In this document: piece after piece, positions 44,498 to 53,140 of the stretch | Position numbering within the stretch: the first letter of the stretch is position 1 | Layout: every line of letters begins with the position of its first letter | Source: Streptomyces sp. 71268 | Lineage (GTDB): Bacteria > Actinomycetota > Actinomycetes > Streptomycetales > Streptomycetaceae | DNA length: 64,000 nucleotides | Assembly: GCF_029392895.1 (NCBI RefSeq) | Contig: NZ_CP114200.1 | Location: forward strand, 4,371,001-4,435,000 | Direction: 5' to 3' | Position numbers and translations under genes: made by a program | The notes under the pieces: generated by a model | Databases searched by the model: none | What the model saw: the letters and a program-made list of their open reading frames with translations, nothing else | Told to the model about the DNA's origin: nothing

Positions 44498-45445
44498 ATG
44501 ACCCGCCTCCTGACCCGCTCTGACCTGCTGGAACTCCTGGACCCGGCGGCCTGTGTCCAGGCGCTGCGGGAAGGGTTCGCCGCTGCCGCGCGGGGCGGTC
44601 CGCCGGGCCAGCGGGTACGTACCGACCTGCCCTTCCCCGGCACCGCGACGGCCCTGTTGCCCGGGTTGCTGCCCGGAACGCCCGCCTACACGGTCAAGGT
44701 CAACGCGAAGTTCCCCGGCGCGAGCCCGGCCCTGCGGGGCGTGATCTGTCTGCACGGCGGCGCCGACGGGGCCCTGCTGGCGCTGATCGACTCCGCCACC
44801 GTCACGGCCTGGCGCACCGGTCTCGCCGCGGCCCTCGCCACCGACCTGATCGCCCGACCGGCCGCCGACGGCGCGCGCACGGTCGGCGTGATCGGTGCCG
44901 GAGCCCAGTGCGAACTCACCCTGTGCGGGCTGCGCGCGCTGCGCTCCTGGGACCGGCTCGTCGTGCACGACACCGACCCCGGGCGGGCGACCGCCTTCGC
45001 GCGCCGACACGGCGGCACCGTACTGGCCACGCCGGCGGAGGTGGCCGCCGTGGCGGACGTGGTGGTGTTGGCCACCTGGTCGCGCGAGCCCCTGCTGAGC
45101 CTGGCGGACCTGCGGTCGGGGCAGCACCTGACCGCGCTCGGCGCCGACGAGCCCGGAAAGCGGGAGCTGGCCCCCGACGTCCTCCGCTCCGCCCGACTGA
45201 TCGTCGATGACGCCACCCTGGTCGCCACCCACGGCGCCCTCGCCAACGCCGGTCTGCCCGCGTCCACGGCCGACGCGTCCCTCGGCGAGGTCATCCGTGG
45301 CGAGGCCCCCGCCCGCTCCCAGGGTCAGCGACTCACCGTCTACGCCCCGGTCGGCCTGCCCTGGCAGGACCTGGCGCTGAGCTGGCTGGCCTTCCAGCGG
45401 GCCGAGGCCACGGGTACCGGGGCGACCCTCGACCTCCTGGCCTGA
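44498..45445 (+). CDS. Ornithine cyclodeaminase/mu-crystallin family protein
   Basis: A 315-residue NAD(P)-dependent enzyme. N-terminal dimer/substrate domain LLTRSDLLELLDPAACVQALREGFA; substrate-binding Lys in YTVKVNAKFPG; then the Rossmann turn RTVGVIGAGAQCELTLCGL (GxGxxx) and DVVVLATWSREPLL; ALGADEPGKRELAPDVL is the typical GxDxPGKxEL motif. Family members make proline from ornithine, reduce imines or act in siderophore/diaminopropionate synthesis. ATG 44498 begins the fold directly. No partner genes of siderophore synthesis are adjacent, so the substrate is open. Confidence 0.88.
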   Translation: MTRLLTRSDLLELLDPAACVQALREGFAAAARGGPPGQRVRTDLPFPGTATALLPGLLPGTPAYTVKVNAKFPGASPALRGVICLHGGADGALLALIDSATVTAWRTGLAAALATDLIARPAADGARTVGVIGAGAQCELTLCGLRALRSWDRLVVHDTDPGRATAFARRHGGTVLATPAEVAAVADVVVLATWSREPLLSLADLRSGQHLTALGADEPGKRELAPDVLRSARLIVDDATLVATHGALANAGLPASTADASLGEVIRGEAPARSQGQRLTVYAPVGLPWQDLALSWLAFQRAEATGTGATLDLLA

Positions 45446-45653
45446 CCCGCCGGGCCGGGGCGGGCCGCCCCTCCGTCCCGTACGCCGACACCTCGCCCCC
45501 GCACCCCCTAACGCGGTGAGACCCGGCCCACCCGCCAGGGACACGCGAGGTGATGGTGAGTCACCAACCAACCGTTAGGGGCGTGTTAGGGCAATTGGGG
45601 AAGCTCGTTGATGTCGGGAACAGCCCGCACTTATCCACCCCAGGAGGGACGTC

Positions 45654-46211
45654 ATGCCTCTTTCCGCCGCTTCCATCCGTGTCCTGCGCGGCGCCGCACT
45701 CGCCGCCGTGGCGGCCGTGACGGTCACCGCGTTCGGCGCCGGCTCGGCCACGGCCGCCGGTTCGCAGGGCACCAAGGCCACCAAGGCCACCGCGTGCACG
45801 GCGGCGGAGACCAAGGTGACCGTGCAGAAGTTGCAGCGCCCGCTCAACCACGTGCTGATCACCGCGAAGAACACGTCCAAGAAGACCTGCTACGCCTACA
45901 ACTACGCTCACCTGCAGTTCGGTGAGGCCCAGTCCCCGGCGCAGCCGTGGAAGAGCAGCAAGCCGCAGTCCGTGGTCACGCTCAAGCCCGGCCAGTCCGC
46001 GTACGCCACCGCGATGACCTCGTCGGCCGCCGACGACGGCAAGGACGGCTACTACACCTCCAAGCTCGGTCTCTACTTCAACTCCGCCAACGACCAGGGC
46101 AGCGTCGGCCGCGGCGTGGTCCTGAAGCTCCCCGGCGGCAAGACGTACGTGAACGACCCGCACGTGACCTACTGGCAGAACAACGTGAACGACGCCGTCA
46201 ACTACGGCTGA
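45654..46211 (+). CDS. Secreted DUF4232 domain protein
   Basis: A 185-residue protein with a Sec signal peptide (about 1-34, ending SATAAG) and a DUF4232-type beta-sandwich: KVTVQKLQRPLNHVLITAKNTSKKTCYAYNYAHLQFG, VVTLKPGQSAYATAMTSS. The pair of Cys residues (positions near 48 and 78) may form a disulfide. ATG 45654 is preceded by CCAGGAGGGACGTC. Function unknown; such proteins are abundant in Streptomyces secretomes. A second DUF4232 protein is encoded at 48043. Confidence 0.85.
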   Translation: MPLSAASIRVLRGAALAAVAAVTVTAFGAGSATAAGSQGTKATKATACTAAETKVTVQKLQRPLNHVLITAKNTSKKTCYAYNYAHLQFGEAQSPAQPWKSSKPQSVVTLKPGQSAYATAMTSSAADDGKDGYYTSKLGLYFNSANDQGSVGRGVVLKLPGGKTYVNDPHVTYWQNNVNDAVNYG

Positions 46212-46223
46212 GTCACCCCATCT

Positions 46224-46263
46224 CCGGCCGTACGGCGTACCTCCCCCCGCGCCGTACGGCCGG
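46224..46263 (+). terminator. Hairpin terminator after the DUF4232 gene
   Basis: A perfect 13-bp stem CCGGCCGTACGGC (46224-46236) with GCCGTACGGCCGG (46251-46263) and a 14-nt loop, 12 bp past the stop codon. Confidence 0.75.
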
Positions 46264-46442
46264 CTCTCGCGTGCCGGGCGACTTGTGCCAGGCGGCTTGT
46301 GTCGGGCGACCGCGCCGGGGCCGGCGAGGTGGTTCTCACCGCCGTGCCGGCTCGCCCACGGACACGCCCCCGGGCGGCGGTGAGAGGCCCGTACGTACGT
46401 GAAGGGTGCTTACGGCGCTCCGGAGCGGGGACACGTGGGCGC

Positions 46443-47831
46443 ATGCCGAACGCGAACGCGAGACCGTCCACGAACCCGAAGCCGCCCACCACGGCGCCCG
46501 AGCCCGCGCTGCGGCGCGCCCTGAGCACCTCGTTGTTGTACTTCTTCATCCTCGGTGACGTGCTGGGGGCCGGGGTGTACGTGCTGGTGGGGCAGGTCGC
46601 CGCGGCGTCCGGCGGGGCGGTGTGGGTGCCGTTGCTGGTGGCGCTGGCGCTGTCCCTGCTCACCGCCGCCTCGTACGCCGAACTGGTGACCAAGTACCCG
46701 CGGGCCGGTGGGTCCTCCCACTACGCCACCCGGGCGTTCGGACCGGTGGCCGGGTTCGTCACCGGCTTCTGCATGCTCGCGGCCGGGATCGTCTCGGTCG
46801 CCGCCCTGGCCCGGGGCTTCGCCGGCGACTACCTCACCGCCTTCGTCACCCTGCCGGTCGCTCTCGTCGCCGGCCTCTTCCTCGTGCTGCTGGGCCTGGT
46901 CAACGCGCGCGGCATCAGGGAGTCCACCCGGGCCAACGTCGTCGCCACGCTGGTCGAGGTCGGTGGGTTGGTGGTCATCGTGTGCCTCGGCGCCTGGCTG
47001 TTGTCGCGGGGCGAGGGCGACCCCGGGCGACTCCTTGAGCTGGGCACCCCGCAGGAGGGCCCCGCGGCGGCCGTGCTGAGCGGTTCCGTCCTCGCCTACT
47101 ACTCCTTCGTCGGCTTCGAGACGTCCGTCAACGTCGCCGAGGAGACCCGCGACCCCGGCCGCTCCTACCCGCGCGCCCTCTTCGGCGCGCTCGCCACCGC
47201 CGGCGTCGTCTACGTCCTGGTCGGCGTCGCGGCTTCCGCCGCCGTGCCCACCGAGGTGCTCGCCGACTCCAGCGGCCCGCTGCTCGAAGTCGTCCGCGCC
47301 GCCGGCGGGGTCCCCCCGCTCCTGTTCAGCGCGATCGCCCTGGTGGCCGTCGCCAACGGCGCCCTGCTCACCGGGATCATGTCGTCCCGCCTGGCGTACG
47401 GCATGGCCCGCGACGGGCTGCTGCCCAGCGTGCTCACCCGGGTGCTGCCCGTCCGGCGCACCCCCTGGGTCGCGATCATCGCCACCGCCGGACCGGCCCT
47501 CCTGCTCGCCCTCACGGGCAGTGTGGCCACGCTGGCCTCCACCCTGGTCCTGTTGCTCCTGGTGGTCTTCCTGTTCGTCAACGCCGCTGCCCTGGCCCTG
47601 CGCTCCGACCCGGACGCGCCGGGCCACTTCCGCGCCCCCGTCGTCCTGCCGGTCCTGGGCGCCGCCTCCTGCGTCGTGCTCGCCACGCAGATCGAGGCCG
47701 AGGTGTGGCTTCGCGGCTCGGCCATCCTCGTCCTCGCGGTCGTCCTGGCCGTCATCGCCGGCGGCCGTAACCGCCGCGTGAGCCTGTCCGCCAACGCGCC
47801 CGACCCCCAGCGCGCGGACGCGGACGCCTGA
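46443..47831 (+). CDS. APC family amino acid permease
   Basis: A 462-residue permease with about 12 membrane helices. TM1 has the broken-helix motif FFILGDVLGAGVYVLVGQVAA (GxGxY-type substrate site), TM3 SYAELVTKYPRAGGSSHYATRAFG, and TM6 VLSGSVLAYYSFVGFETSVNVAEETRDPGRSYPRAL, a hallmark of the family. A cationic or neutral amino acid is the likely substrate. ATG 46443; ribosome site weak. It is followed by a strong terminator and stands alone. Confidence 0.9.
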   Translation: MPNANARPSTNPKPPTTAPEPALRRALSTSLLYFFILGDVLGAGVYVLVGQVAAASGGAVWVPLLVALALSLLTAASYAELVTKYPRAGGSSHYATRAFGPVAGFVTGFCMLAAGIVSVAALARGFAGDYLTAFVTLPVALVAGLFLVLLGLVNARGIRESTRANVVATLVEVGGLVVIVCLGAWLLSRGEGDPGRLLELGTPQEGPAAAVLSGSVLAYYSFVGFETSVNVAEETRDPGRSYPRALFGALATAGVVYVLVGVAASAAVPTEVLADSSGPLLEVVRAAGGVPPLLFSAIALVAVANGALLTGIMSSRLAYGMARDGLLPSVLTRVLPVRRTPWVAIIATAGPALLLALTGSVATLASTLVLLLLVVFLFVNAAALALRSDPDAPGHFRAPVVLPVLGAASCVVLATQIEAEVWLRGSAILVLAVVLAVIAGGRNRRVSLSANAPDPQRADADA

Positions 47832-47943
47832 CGCACCGCCCCCCCGGCCTGACGGCGACCAGTCGCACCCGCCCCCACCCCCACTGGTGCACGCGCCCGT
47901 GCCATGGGGCCCACCGACCCCCGAAGGCTGCGTGAAAGCACGT

Positions 47944-47975
47944 CGCCCCCGACCTGTTCTCCCAGGTCGGGGGCG
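47944..47975. terminator. Bidirectional hairpin between convergent genes
   Basis: A perfect 13-bp stem CGCCCCCGACCTG (47944-47956) with CAGGTCGGGGGCG (47963-47975) and a 6-nt loop, between the permease end (47831) and the leftward lipoprotein end (48043). Confidence 0.85.
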
Positions 47976-48042
47976 GGCACCGGCAGGCGACGCCCTGGCG
48001 GGAGCCGGTGTGCGGCGCGGTGTCGGGGAGGCTCACGGTGGC

Positions 48043-48837
48043 TCAGAAGTCGTACGGCTTCTCGGTGCTCCAGTTCAGCACGTCGGCCTCGGTCCAGGTG
48101 AACTTCGGCTGGCCACCCTTGACGTCGACGGAGTAGTAGGGCTGGGTCTGGCCGTTCGTGTCGCGCAGGGCCATCGCGAACGAGGTGGCGCTGCGGTTGT
48201 CCGTGCCGTGGTCGAAGAGGGCCACCGCGCTGTAGACGGGGGTGCCGGGCTTGAGCGTGATCCGCTCGTCGCCGCCCGGGCGGTCCTTGTCCGAGTGCGG
48301 CAGCGGGGCCGGGTCGTCGAGGTCGTCACCGAGCTTCACAGACGGGTACGAGGTGACCCAGCACGGCTCGCCGCCCGCGTTCGACACGGTGAGCAGCAGG
48401 TGGTCGCCCTGCTCACCGGCGAAGCGGTGCTCCGCGTTGACCATGATCTCGTCGCCGACGCACTGCTGGACGTCGGCCGTCGTGCCGTTGTCCGCCGCGC
48501 CCGGGGCGGTCTTGGCACGCGCGGCCTCCTTGCTGCCACCCCCGCTGCCACCGCTGCCGGCCCGCTCCGTACCGCCCTCGGCGCTCTTGTCGCCCGCGCT
48601 GTCCGCGCCGTCCGCGCCGCCGGCGGTGCCGCCCTCGCTGGCCTTGCTGTCCTCGCCACCGTTGCCGCCGCTGGAACCGTCCTCGGCGGGCGTGGACTGG
48701 TTCTGCGTGGCGCCGGTGGTCTTGTCGCCCCCCGCCGCCTTCGAGCCCTCGTCGGAGCCGCCGCACGCGGTCAGACCCAGCGCCAGCGCGGCGGTGACGG
48801 CGGCCAGGGTGGCGGTGCGAATCCGAGAAGTGCGCAT
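48043..48837 (-). CDS. DUF4232 lipoprotein
   Basis: A 264-residue lipoprotein. The signal peptide has a lipobox LTAC at about residues 22-25 (ALALGLTACGG). A Gly/Ser/Glu/Ala-rich spacer (about 26-115) leads to the DUF4232 domain: QQCVGDEIMVNAEHRF...DHLLLTVSNAGGEPCWVTSYPSVKLG, ERITLKPGTPVYSAVALF. The two Cys flanking the first strands match the secreted DUF4232 protein at 45654. ATG 48837 follows AGGGGGAACCG. Surface-anchored, function unknown. Confidence 0.87.
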   Translation of the reverse strand: MRTSRIRTATLAAVTAALALGLTACGGSDEGSKAAGGDKTTGATQNQSTPAEDGSSGGNGGEDSKASEGGTAGGADGADSAGDKSAEGGTERAGSGGSGGGSKEAARAKTAPGAADNGTTADVQQCVGDEIMVNAEHRFAGEQGDHLLLTVSNAGGEPCWVTSYPSVKLGDDLDDPAPLPHSDKDRPGGDERITLKPGTPVYSAVALFDHGTDNRSATSFAMALRDTNGQTQPYYSVDVKGGQPKFTWTEADVLNWSTEKPYDF

Positions 48838-49072
48838 GAGCGGTTCCCCCTGCGTGTGGTGCGGGACTCTTCGGTGGTCGTTCCCGCGGCGTGGGCACCA
48901 CCTTTCCCGGGGCCGCTGACGTTCCGACAACACCTCACTCACGTCCCGTGGCCACCCCGACGTGAGCGGGTAACGCCCGGCCGTTAGTCCCCTGCCACCA
49001 GGGCCACCACGTGTCACCACTGCCACCACGGCTCGCCCGCCTCGGCGGCCCGCCGTACGGAACCCGACAACG

Positions 49073-49114
49073 AAAAACCGCCCCTGACCCGTTCTCACAG
49101 GTCAGGGGCGGTTT
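49073..49114 (-). terminator. Rho-independent terminator of tRNA-Ser
   Basis: A 15-bp perfect stem (49075-49089 with 49100-49114) and 10-nt loop, followed on the minus strand by five T (49077-49073). It lies 9 bp after the tRNA 3' end. This is one of the few terminators in the window with a classical T-run. Confidence 0.9.
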
Positions 49115-49122
49115 CCCAAGAG

Positions 49123-49209
49123 CGGTAGCGGTGGGATTTGAACCCACGGAGGAGTTGCCCCCTCACACGCTTTCGAGGCGTGCTCCTTAGGCCGCTCGGA
49201 CACGCTACC
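49123..49209 (-). tRNA. tRNA-Ser(CGA)
   Basis: An 87-nt tRNA with 7-bp acceptor stem (GGTAGCG with CGCTACC), class II long variable arm, anticodon loop CTCGAAA (anticodon CGA, reads UCG) on the stem CACGC/GCGTG, T-arm with GGTTCAAATCC, discriminator G. CCA is not encoded (GCT follows). It stands just upstream of the tadA block on the same strand, at a place where Streptomyces genomes often carry integrated elements, but no duplicated 3' end was seen in the window. Confidence 0.97.
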
Positions 49210-49324
49210 GAGAGAGAGCTTAGCGGACGGGGGGCCGTGCGCCGAAATCGGTTCCGAGGTGGAGGTGGTTTGGGGTCTTCTGTCCCGTTCGGGGCGCCCG
49301 TGGCCGCTCGTACGGGAACGGCGC

Positions 49325-49789
49325 TTAGCGGTCGCGGAAGAAGTGGGTCAGCAGGGCGGCGCACTCGTCGGCCAGGACGCCGTGGACGACCTCGGGGCGG
49401 TGGTTGAGGCGGCGGTCGCGTACGACGTCCCACAGGGAGCCGACGGCGCCCGCCTTCTCGTCCACCGCCCCGTAGACGACCCGGTCGAGGCGCGCGAGGA
49501 CGATCGCCCCCGCGCACATCGTGCACGGCTCCAGCGTGACCACCAGCGTGCAGTCGGTCAGCCGCCACTCGCCGAGCTGGGCCGCCGCCTCGCGGATGGC
49601 GAGCACCTCGGCGTGGGCCGTGGGGTCGCCGGTCGCCTCGCGCTCGTTGCGCCCCCGGCCGAGCACGGAGCCGTCCGGGCCGAGGACCACGGCGCCGACC
49701 GGGACGTCGCCGGTCTCCGGGGCCCGTACGGCCTCCTCCAGGGCGTGCCGCATCGGCCCGAGCCAGGGGGCGCGCAGGGGATCAGTCAT
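49325..49789 (-). CDS. tadA: tRNA-specific adenosine deaminase TadA
   Basis: A 154-residue zinc deaminase that converts A34 to inosine in tRNA-Arg(ACG). The active site is complete: TAHAEVLAIREA (HAE) and TLEPCTMCAGAIVLARL (PCxxC), with PVGAVVLGPDG before it and an FFRDR C-terminus. ATG 49789 is taken as start; ATG 49753 is possible. It lies 60 bp downstream of its usual partner gene and next to a tRNA gene. The arrangement is the conserved tadA neighbourhood of Actinobacteria. Confidence 0.95.
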   Translation of the reverse strand: MTDPLRAPWLGPMRHALEEAVRAPETGDVPVGAVVLGPDGSVLGRGRNEREATGDPTAHAEVLAIREAAAQLGEWRLTDCTLVVTLEPCTMCAGAIVLARLDRVVYGAVDEKAGAVGSLWDVVRDRRLNHRPEVVHGVLADECAALLTHFFRDR

Positions 49790-49849
49790 GGCACCAGTGT
49801 GCGGCCGTTCCGCCGCCCGGCCGACGGCGGGCGGCGGCTTCACCTGTCG

Positions 49850-50395
49850 TCAGCGCACCGCCTCCAGAACCTCCCCACAGCCGAGGACGTCCGCGATCTC
49901 GCTGAGCGCGTCATCGCCCAGCGCGCGCAGTTCCTTGGCGCTGATGCCGAGGTCGGCGAGGACCTCCGGGTCGCCGAGCGGGCCGGCCGGCACGGCCTCG
50001 CCCGCGACGTCGGGCGCGTCGTCGTCGTCCTCCGCGTCGGGTTCACCGTCCTCCGTGCCGTCGAGGTCGACCAGCCGGTCGAGATCGGCTTCCGCGTCGT
50101 GTTCGGTCAGCTCGTCGGTGAGCATCGCGCCGTACGAGCTGCGGGCGGCTGCCGCCGCGTCCGATACGTAGGTGCGCGGGTCGTCCTCGCCGTCCACCCG
50201 AACGAGGCCGAACCACGCTTCTTCCTGCTCGATGTAGACGAGCACCGTGTCCTCATCGACCGCGGCCCCCCGGGCCAGCTCGGTCAGATCGGACAGGGAC
50301 TCGACGTCGTCGAGGTCTGTGTCGCTCGCTTCCCACCCGTCTTCGGTGCGCGCGAGCAGTGCGGCGAAGTACACCGTGACTCTCCCACTGGTCAT
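49850..50395 (-). CDS. tRNA adenosine deaminase-associated protein
   Basis: A 181-residue acidic protein. VTVYFAALLARTEDGWEASDTDLDDVESLSDLTELAR and VYIEQEEAWFGLVRVDGEDDPRTYVSD match the family found directly upstream of tadA in Actinobacteria. An Asp/Glu-rich linker (about 115-145) separates this from a C-terminal helical segment (DPEVLADLGISAKELRALGDD). Partner role in tRNA editing is inferred from position only. ATG 50395 has no strong ribosome site. Confidence 0.9.
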   Translation of the reverse strand: MTSGRVTVYFAALLARTEDGWEASDTDLDDVESLSDLTELARGAAVDEDTVLVYIEQEEAWFGLVRVDGEDDPRTYVSDAAAAARSSYGAMLTDELTEHDAEADLDRLVDLDGTEDGEPDAEDDDDAPDVAGEAVPAGPLGDPEVLADLGISAKELRALGDDALSEIADVLGCGEVLEAVR

Positions 50396-50850
50396 AGGCG
50401 TGCCGGGACCGACGGGGCAGCGCCCCGCCACTCGGAATCGTGGCAGAAACCAGCGCGTCGCGAAGGGTCTTCCGGAGTGCGTCGGGCGGCTCTGTGACGC
50501 GTTGTCACTGACGGATCATCCCTGGAAGCGCTCGGTGATCCGGACGTACGTTCGGTAGCTCGGTGATCACTCAGCGCGCGCTCGACCGGCGCGCGCCCGC
50601 TGCTCAGCCAGGGTGTGTCGGGGCGTCGTCGGCGGTGGGTGGGCGGCGCTCGGCGGGGTCGGCCAGCGCGCGGCGGCAGCCGGTCCGGAGCGCCCGGTCG
50701 GCCGTCCGCGACGGCGGCCAAACGCGTCCCGCGCGGGCGGTGTGTCGCGGCGGGTTCCCGGGCGGCGCGGCGGGCGGGTCGGCGTGCCGCCGCGGGCCTT
50801 CGCCCGGGGCCCGGCGTGCCGCCGCTGGCGGGGGCGCCGGCGCGGCTCCG
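50396..50850. other. Intergenic region without a supported gene
   Basis: About 455 bp. The only structure noticed is the direct repeat GCTCGGTGATC at about 50529 and 50557, upstream of the tadA-associated gene, where it could be a regulator site or a promoter repeat. Open frames are Arg/Ala/Pro-rich on both strands. Confidence 0.4.
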
Positions 50851-51036
50851 CTACCAGCGAAAGGTGCGCATGCGCATGGCCTGGCGCATGCGCGCCGCGC
50901 GGGCGCGGCGGGGCTGGACGCGGTCGCGCAGCTCGCGCGCCTCGTGCAGTTCGCGCAGGAAGGCGGCGCGCCGTCGGCGCCGGTCGGCTTCGTCCTCCGG
51001 CGTTGTCTCGTCGCCGCGTTCGTCTGGGTCGGACAT
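50851..51036 (-). CDS. Conserved small basic protein (61 aa)
   Basis: An acidic start (SDPDERGDETTPEDEADRRRRR) followed by a long basic helix (AAFLRELHEARELRDRVQ) and a very basic end (RARAARMRQAMRMRTFRW). ATG 51036 follows GAGGTGGTG. It resembles a small protein conserved near upp in Streptomyces, as I remember. The basic helix suggests RNA or ribosome contact; that is inference. It is divergent from upp. Confidence 0.78.
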   Translation of the reverse strand: MSDPDERGDETTPEDEADRRRRRAAFLRELHEARELRDRVQPRRARAARMRQAMRMRTFRW

Positions 51037-51194
51037 GACACACCACCTCGGGCGGGGTCCGGCTCCGGTGCGGTGGGCCGGGCGTACGTGCCCACTTTCC
51101 CCCGAAACGGTGGTTTGATGCCACCGCGGCGACAGACTGTCGGCGGCCGGGCGCGAAGCGGTCGTCGTACGTGTACTCGGTTACTGTCGTTGCC

Positions 51195-51830
51195 ATGCGT
51201 ATCCACGTCGTCGACCACCCGCTGGTCGCGCACAAGCTCACCACGTTGCGCGATCGGCGCACCGACAGTCCGACCTTCCGGCGCCTCTCCGACGAGCTGG
51301 TCACCCTGCTCGCGTACGAGGCGACGCGCGACGTGCGCACCGAGCAGGTGGACATCGAGACTCCGGTCACCCGCACGACGGGGGTGCGGCTCTCGCACCC
51401 GCGCCCGCTCGTCGTGCCGATCCTGCGGGCCGGCCTCGGCATGCTCGACGGCATGGTGCGGCTGCTGCCCACGGCCGAGGTGGGCTTCCTCGGGATGGTG
51501 CGCAACGAGGAGACGCTCCAGGCGTCCACGTACGCCTCCCGTATGCCCGACGACCTCTCCGGCCGCCAGGTGTACGTGCTGGACCCGATGCTGGCCACGG
51601 GCGGCACGCTCGTCGCGGCCATCAAGGAGCTGATCGGGCGGGGCGCCGACGACGTGACGGCGCTGTGCCTGCTGGCGGCGCCGGAGGGCGTCGAGGTCAT
51701 GGAGCGGGAGCTGGCGGGGACGCCGGTGACGGTGGTCACCGCGTCCGTGGACGAGCGGCTGGACGAGAACGGGTACATCGTGCCCGGGCTCGGCGACGCG
51801 GGCGACCGGATGTACGGCACCGCGGGCTGA
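51195..51830 (+). CDS. upp: Uracil phosphoribosyltransferase
   Basis: A 211-residue pyrimidine-salvage enzyme making UMP from uracil and PRPP. The PRPP loop is [18 protein letters not shown]; the uracil/flexible loops [12 protein letters not shown] and [16 protein letters not shown] are complete. [23 protein letters not shown] is the typical N-terminus, which fixes ATG 51195. Monocistronic, divergent from the small basic protein. The length is standard. Confidence 0.97.
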   Translation: MRIHVVDHPLVAHKLTTLRDRRTDSPTFRRLSDELVTLLAYEATRDVRTEQVDIETPVTRTTGVRLSHPRPLVVPILRAGLGMLDGMVRLLPTAEVGFLGMVRNEETLQASTYASRMPDDLSGRQVYVLDPMLATGGTLVAAIKELIGRGADDVTALCLLAAPEGVEVMERELAGTPVTVVTASVDERLDENGYIVPGLGDAGDRMYGTAG

Positions 51831-51983
51831 GGCCGCGACTGCCCCCCCGCCCCCCGGGGCGCTGGCGCGGACGGCGGTCCGTGGCGCTCCGGGGTGCGGC
51901 AGGCGCGGGCCGCCGACCTCTCGACGGGGCAGGGGATTAGCGGGTCAGCAGGTCACCGGTCCAGCGGGTCACCCGCCACCGGC

Positions 51984-52613
51984 TCAGCAGTTCGCGCTGG
52001 GGCGGGGGGCCGGCTGGGACAGCGCGGACAGCGCCCGCCGGGCGTCCCGCTCGGCGGCCAGCTCGCGGTAGCCGTCGCCGATGATCAGGTCGAGGTCCTG
52101 GCCCTTGCGGGCGTCGGTCCTGGTCTGGGCCCCGGCGAGCTGCGTGCCGAGCACGTCGGTGCGGCCGTCGGTGGCCGCCCTGGGGCCGAGCACCAGGCCG
52201 GCGCCCCTGACCTTCTTGTCGTACGCGGCCGGGGCGTTGCCGACCTTGCCGACCTTGAAGCCGCGCTTGCGCAGCTCGTCGGCGGTCTCCTTGGCCAGGC
52301 CGCTGCGGGTCGTGGCGTTGTAGACGTTGACGGTGATGGTCGCCGGCTTCGGGAGCGGCCTGGCCGACGGCGACGGCGTACCCGGCGGCTCGCAGGCGCC
52401 GCGGTCCTCGGAGGCGTGCGCGGTGCTGCCACCGCCGCCGGTGAACACGTCGATGAGCTGGAGCGTTCCCCAGCCGATGAGGCCGAGGGCGAGGGCTGAG
52501 CCGATGGCCGCGAACACGATCCGATGGCGATTTCTGGGGCGTCGCATCCGCGGGTACCGGTCACCCGTGATGCGGTACTTTCCGCCCATGCCGGGGGGCG
52601 TCAGCATGCTCAT
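51984..52613 (-). CDS. LytR_C domain membrane protein
   Basis: A 209-residue protein. A basic cytoplasmic start (MSMLTPPGMGGKYRITGDRYPRMRR) leads to one membrane helix (about 32-52, IVFAAIGSALALGLIGWGTLQL) and an external LytR_C domain (PATITVNVYNATTRSGLAKETADELRKRGF, then GPRAATDGRTDVLG). LytR_C is found with and without wall-polymer transferase (LCP) domains; here it stands alone. ATG 52613 is the usual start of this family in Streptomyces as I remember it, ATG 52643 an alternative. It lies opposite upp (tail to tail). Confidence 0.87.
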   Translation of the reverse strand: MSMLTPPGMGGKYRITGDRYPRMRRPRNRHRIVFAAIGSALALGLIGWGTLQLIDVFTGGGGSTAHASEDRGACEPPGTPSPSARPLPKPATITVNVYNATTRSGLAKETADELRKRGFKVGKVGNAPAAYDKKVRGAGLVLGPRAATDGRTDVLGTQLAGAQTRTDARKGQDLDLIIGDGYRELAAERDARRALSALSQPAPRPSANC

Positions 52614-52731
52614 GTCGGCAGCGTAGTGCGGTCCGCCGCTCATGCCTACTAAATGATCAACCGTTCGAGTCGGCCCCAACCCGTTCGGCGCACCGAGCGC
52701 GGCGCTCGAAGCGCTCGGCCAGGCGGGTGGG

Positions 52732-53028
52732 TCAGTCCAGTTCCAGCACGCGGGCGTGGAGCACCTGGCGCTGCTGCAACGCCGCGCGCACCGCGCGGTG
52801 CAGCCCGTCCTCCAGGTACAGGTCGCCCTGCCACTTCACGACGTGGGCGAACAGGTCGCCGTAGAACGTCGAGTCCTCCGCGAGCAGCGTCTCCAGATCG
52901 AGTTGCTGCTTCGTGGTGACGAGCTGGTCAAGACGTACCGGGCGTGGGGCCACATCCGCCCACTGGCGGGTGCTTTCCCGGCCGTGGTCGGGGTACGGCC
53001 GCCCGTTTCCGATGCGCTTGAAGATCAC
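52732..53028 (-). CDS. Conserved 98-aa protein, ParB-fold-like
   Basis: The segment FAHVVKWQGDLYLEDGLHRAVRAALQQRQVLHARVLEL resembles the GxHR part of ParB/Srx folds (strand, DG-x-HR-x-x-AA, strand). Otherwise the protein (MIFKRIGNGRPYPDHGRES...) is conserved in Streptomyces as I remember it, where it is sometimes labelled an antitoxin, without a toxin gene beside it here. The GTG at 53028 has no ribosome site; TAGGCT stands just upstream, so a leaderless transcript is likely. Function unknown. Confidence 0.8.
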   Translation of the reverse strand: MIFKRIGNGRPYPDHGRESTRQWADVAPRPVRLDQLVTTKQQLDLETLLAEDSTFYGDLFAHVVKWQGDLYLEDGLHRAVRAALQQRQVLHARVLELD

Positions 53029-53140
53029 ACGGAAAGCCTACCGGGCCGGTGGCACCCGGCGCAGCCATGAGCGGAGAGTACGGAGCCGACATAGGGCCGC
53101 ATATCGGGAGCTGACGCGCACCGACCCCGGTCCGCTCGGC

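Noticed and set aside
49123..49209. tRNA-Ser as an attachment site of an integrated element
   Set aside because: No second copy of the tRNA 3' end and no integrase or excisionase gene were found in the window.
52732..53028. Toxin-antitoxin pair
   Set aside because: There is no second small gene of toxin type next to it; the neighbour is a DNA glycosylase on the same strand with a 100-bp gap.
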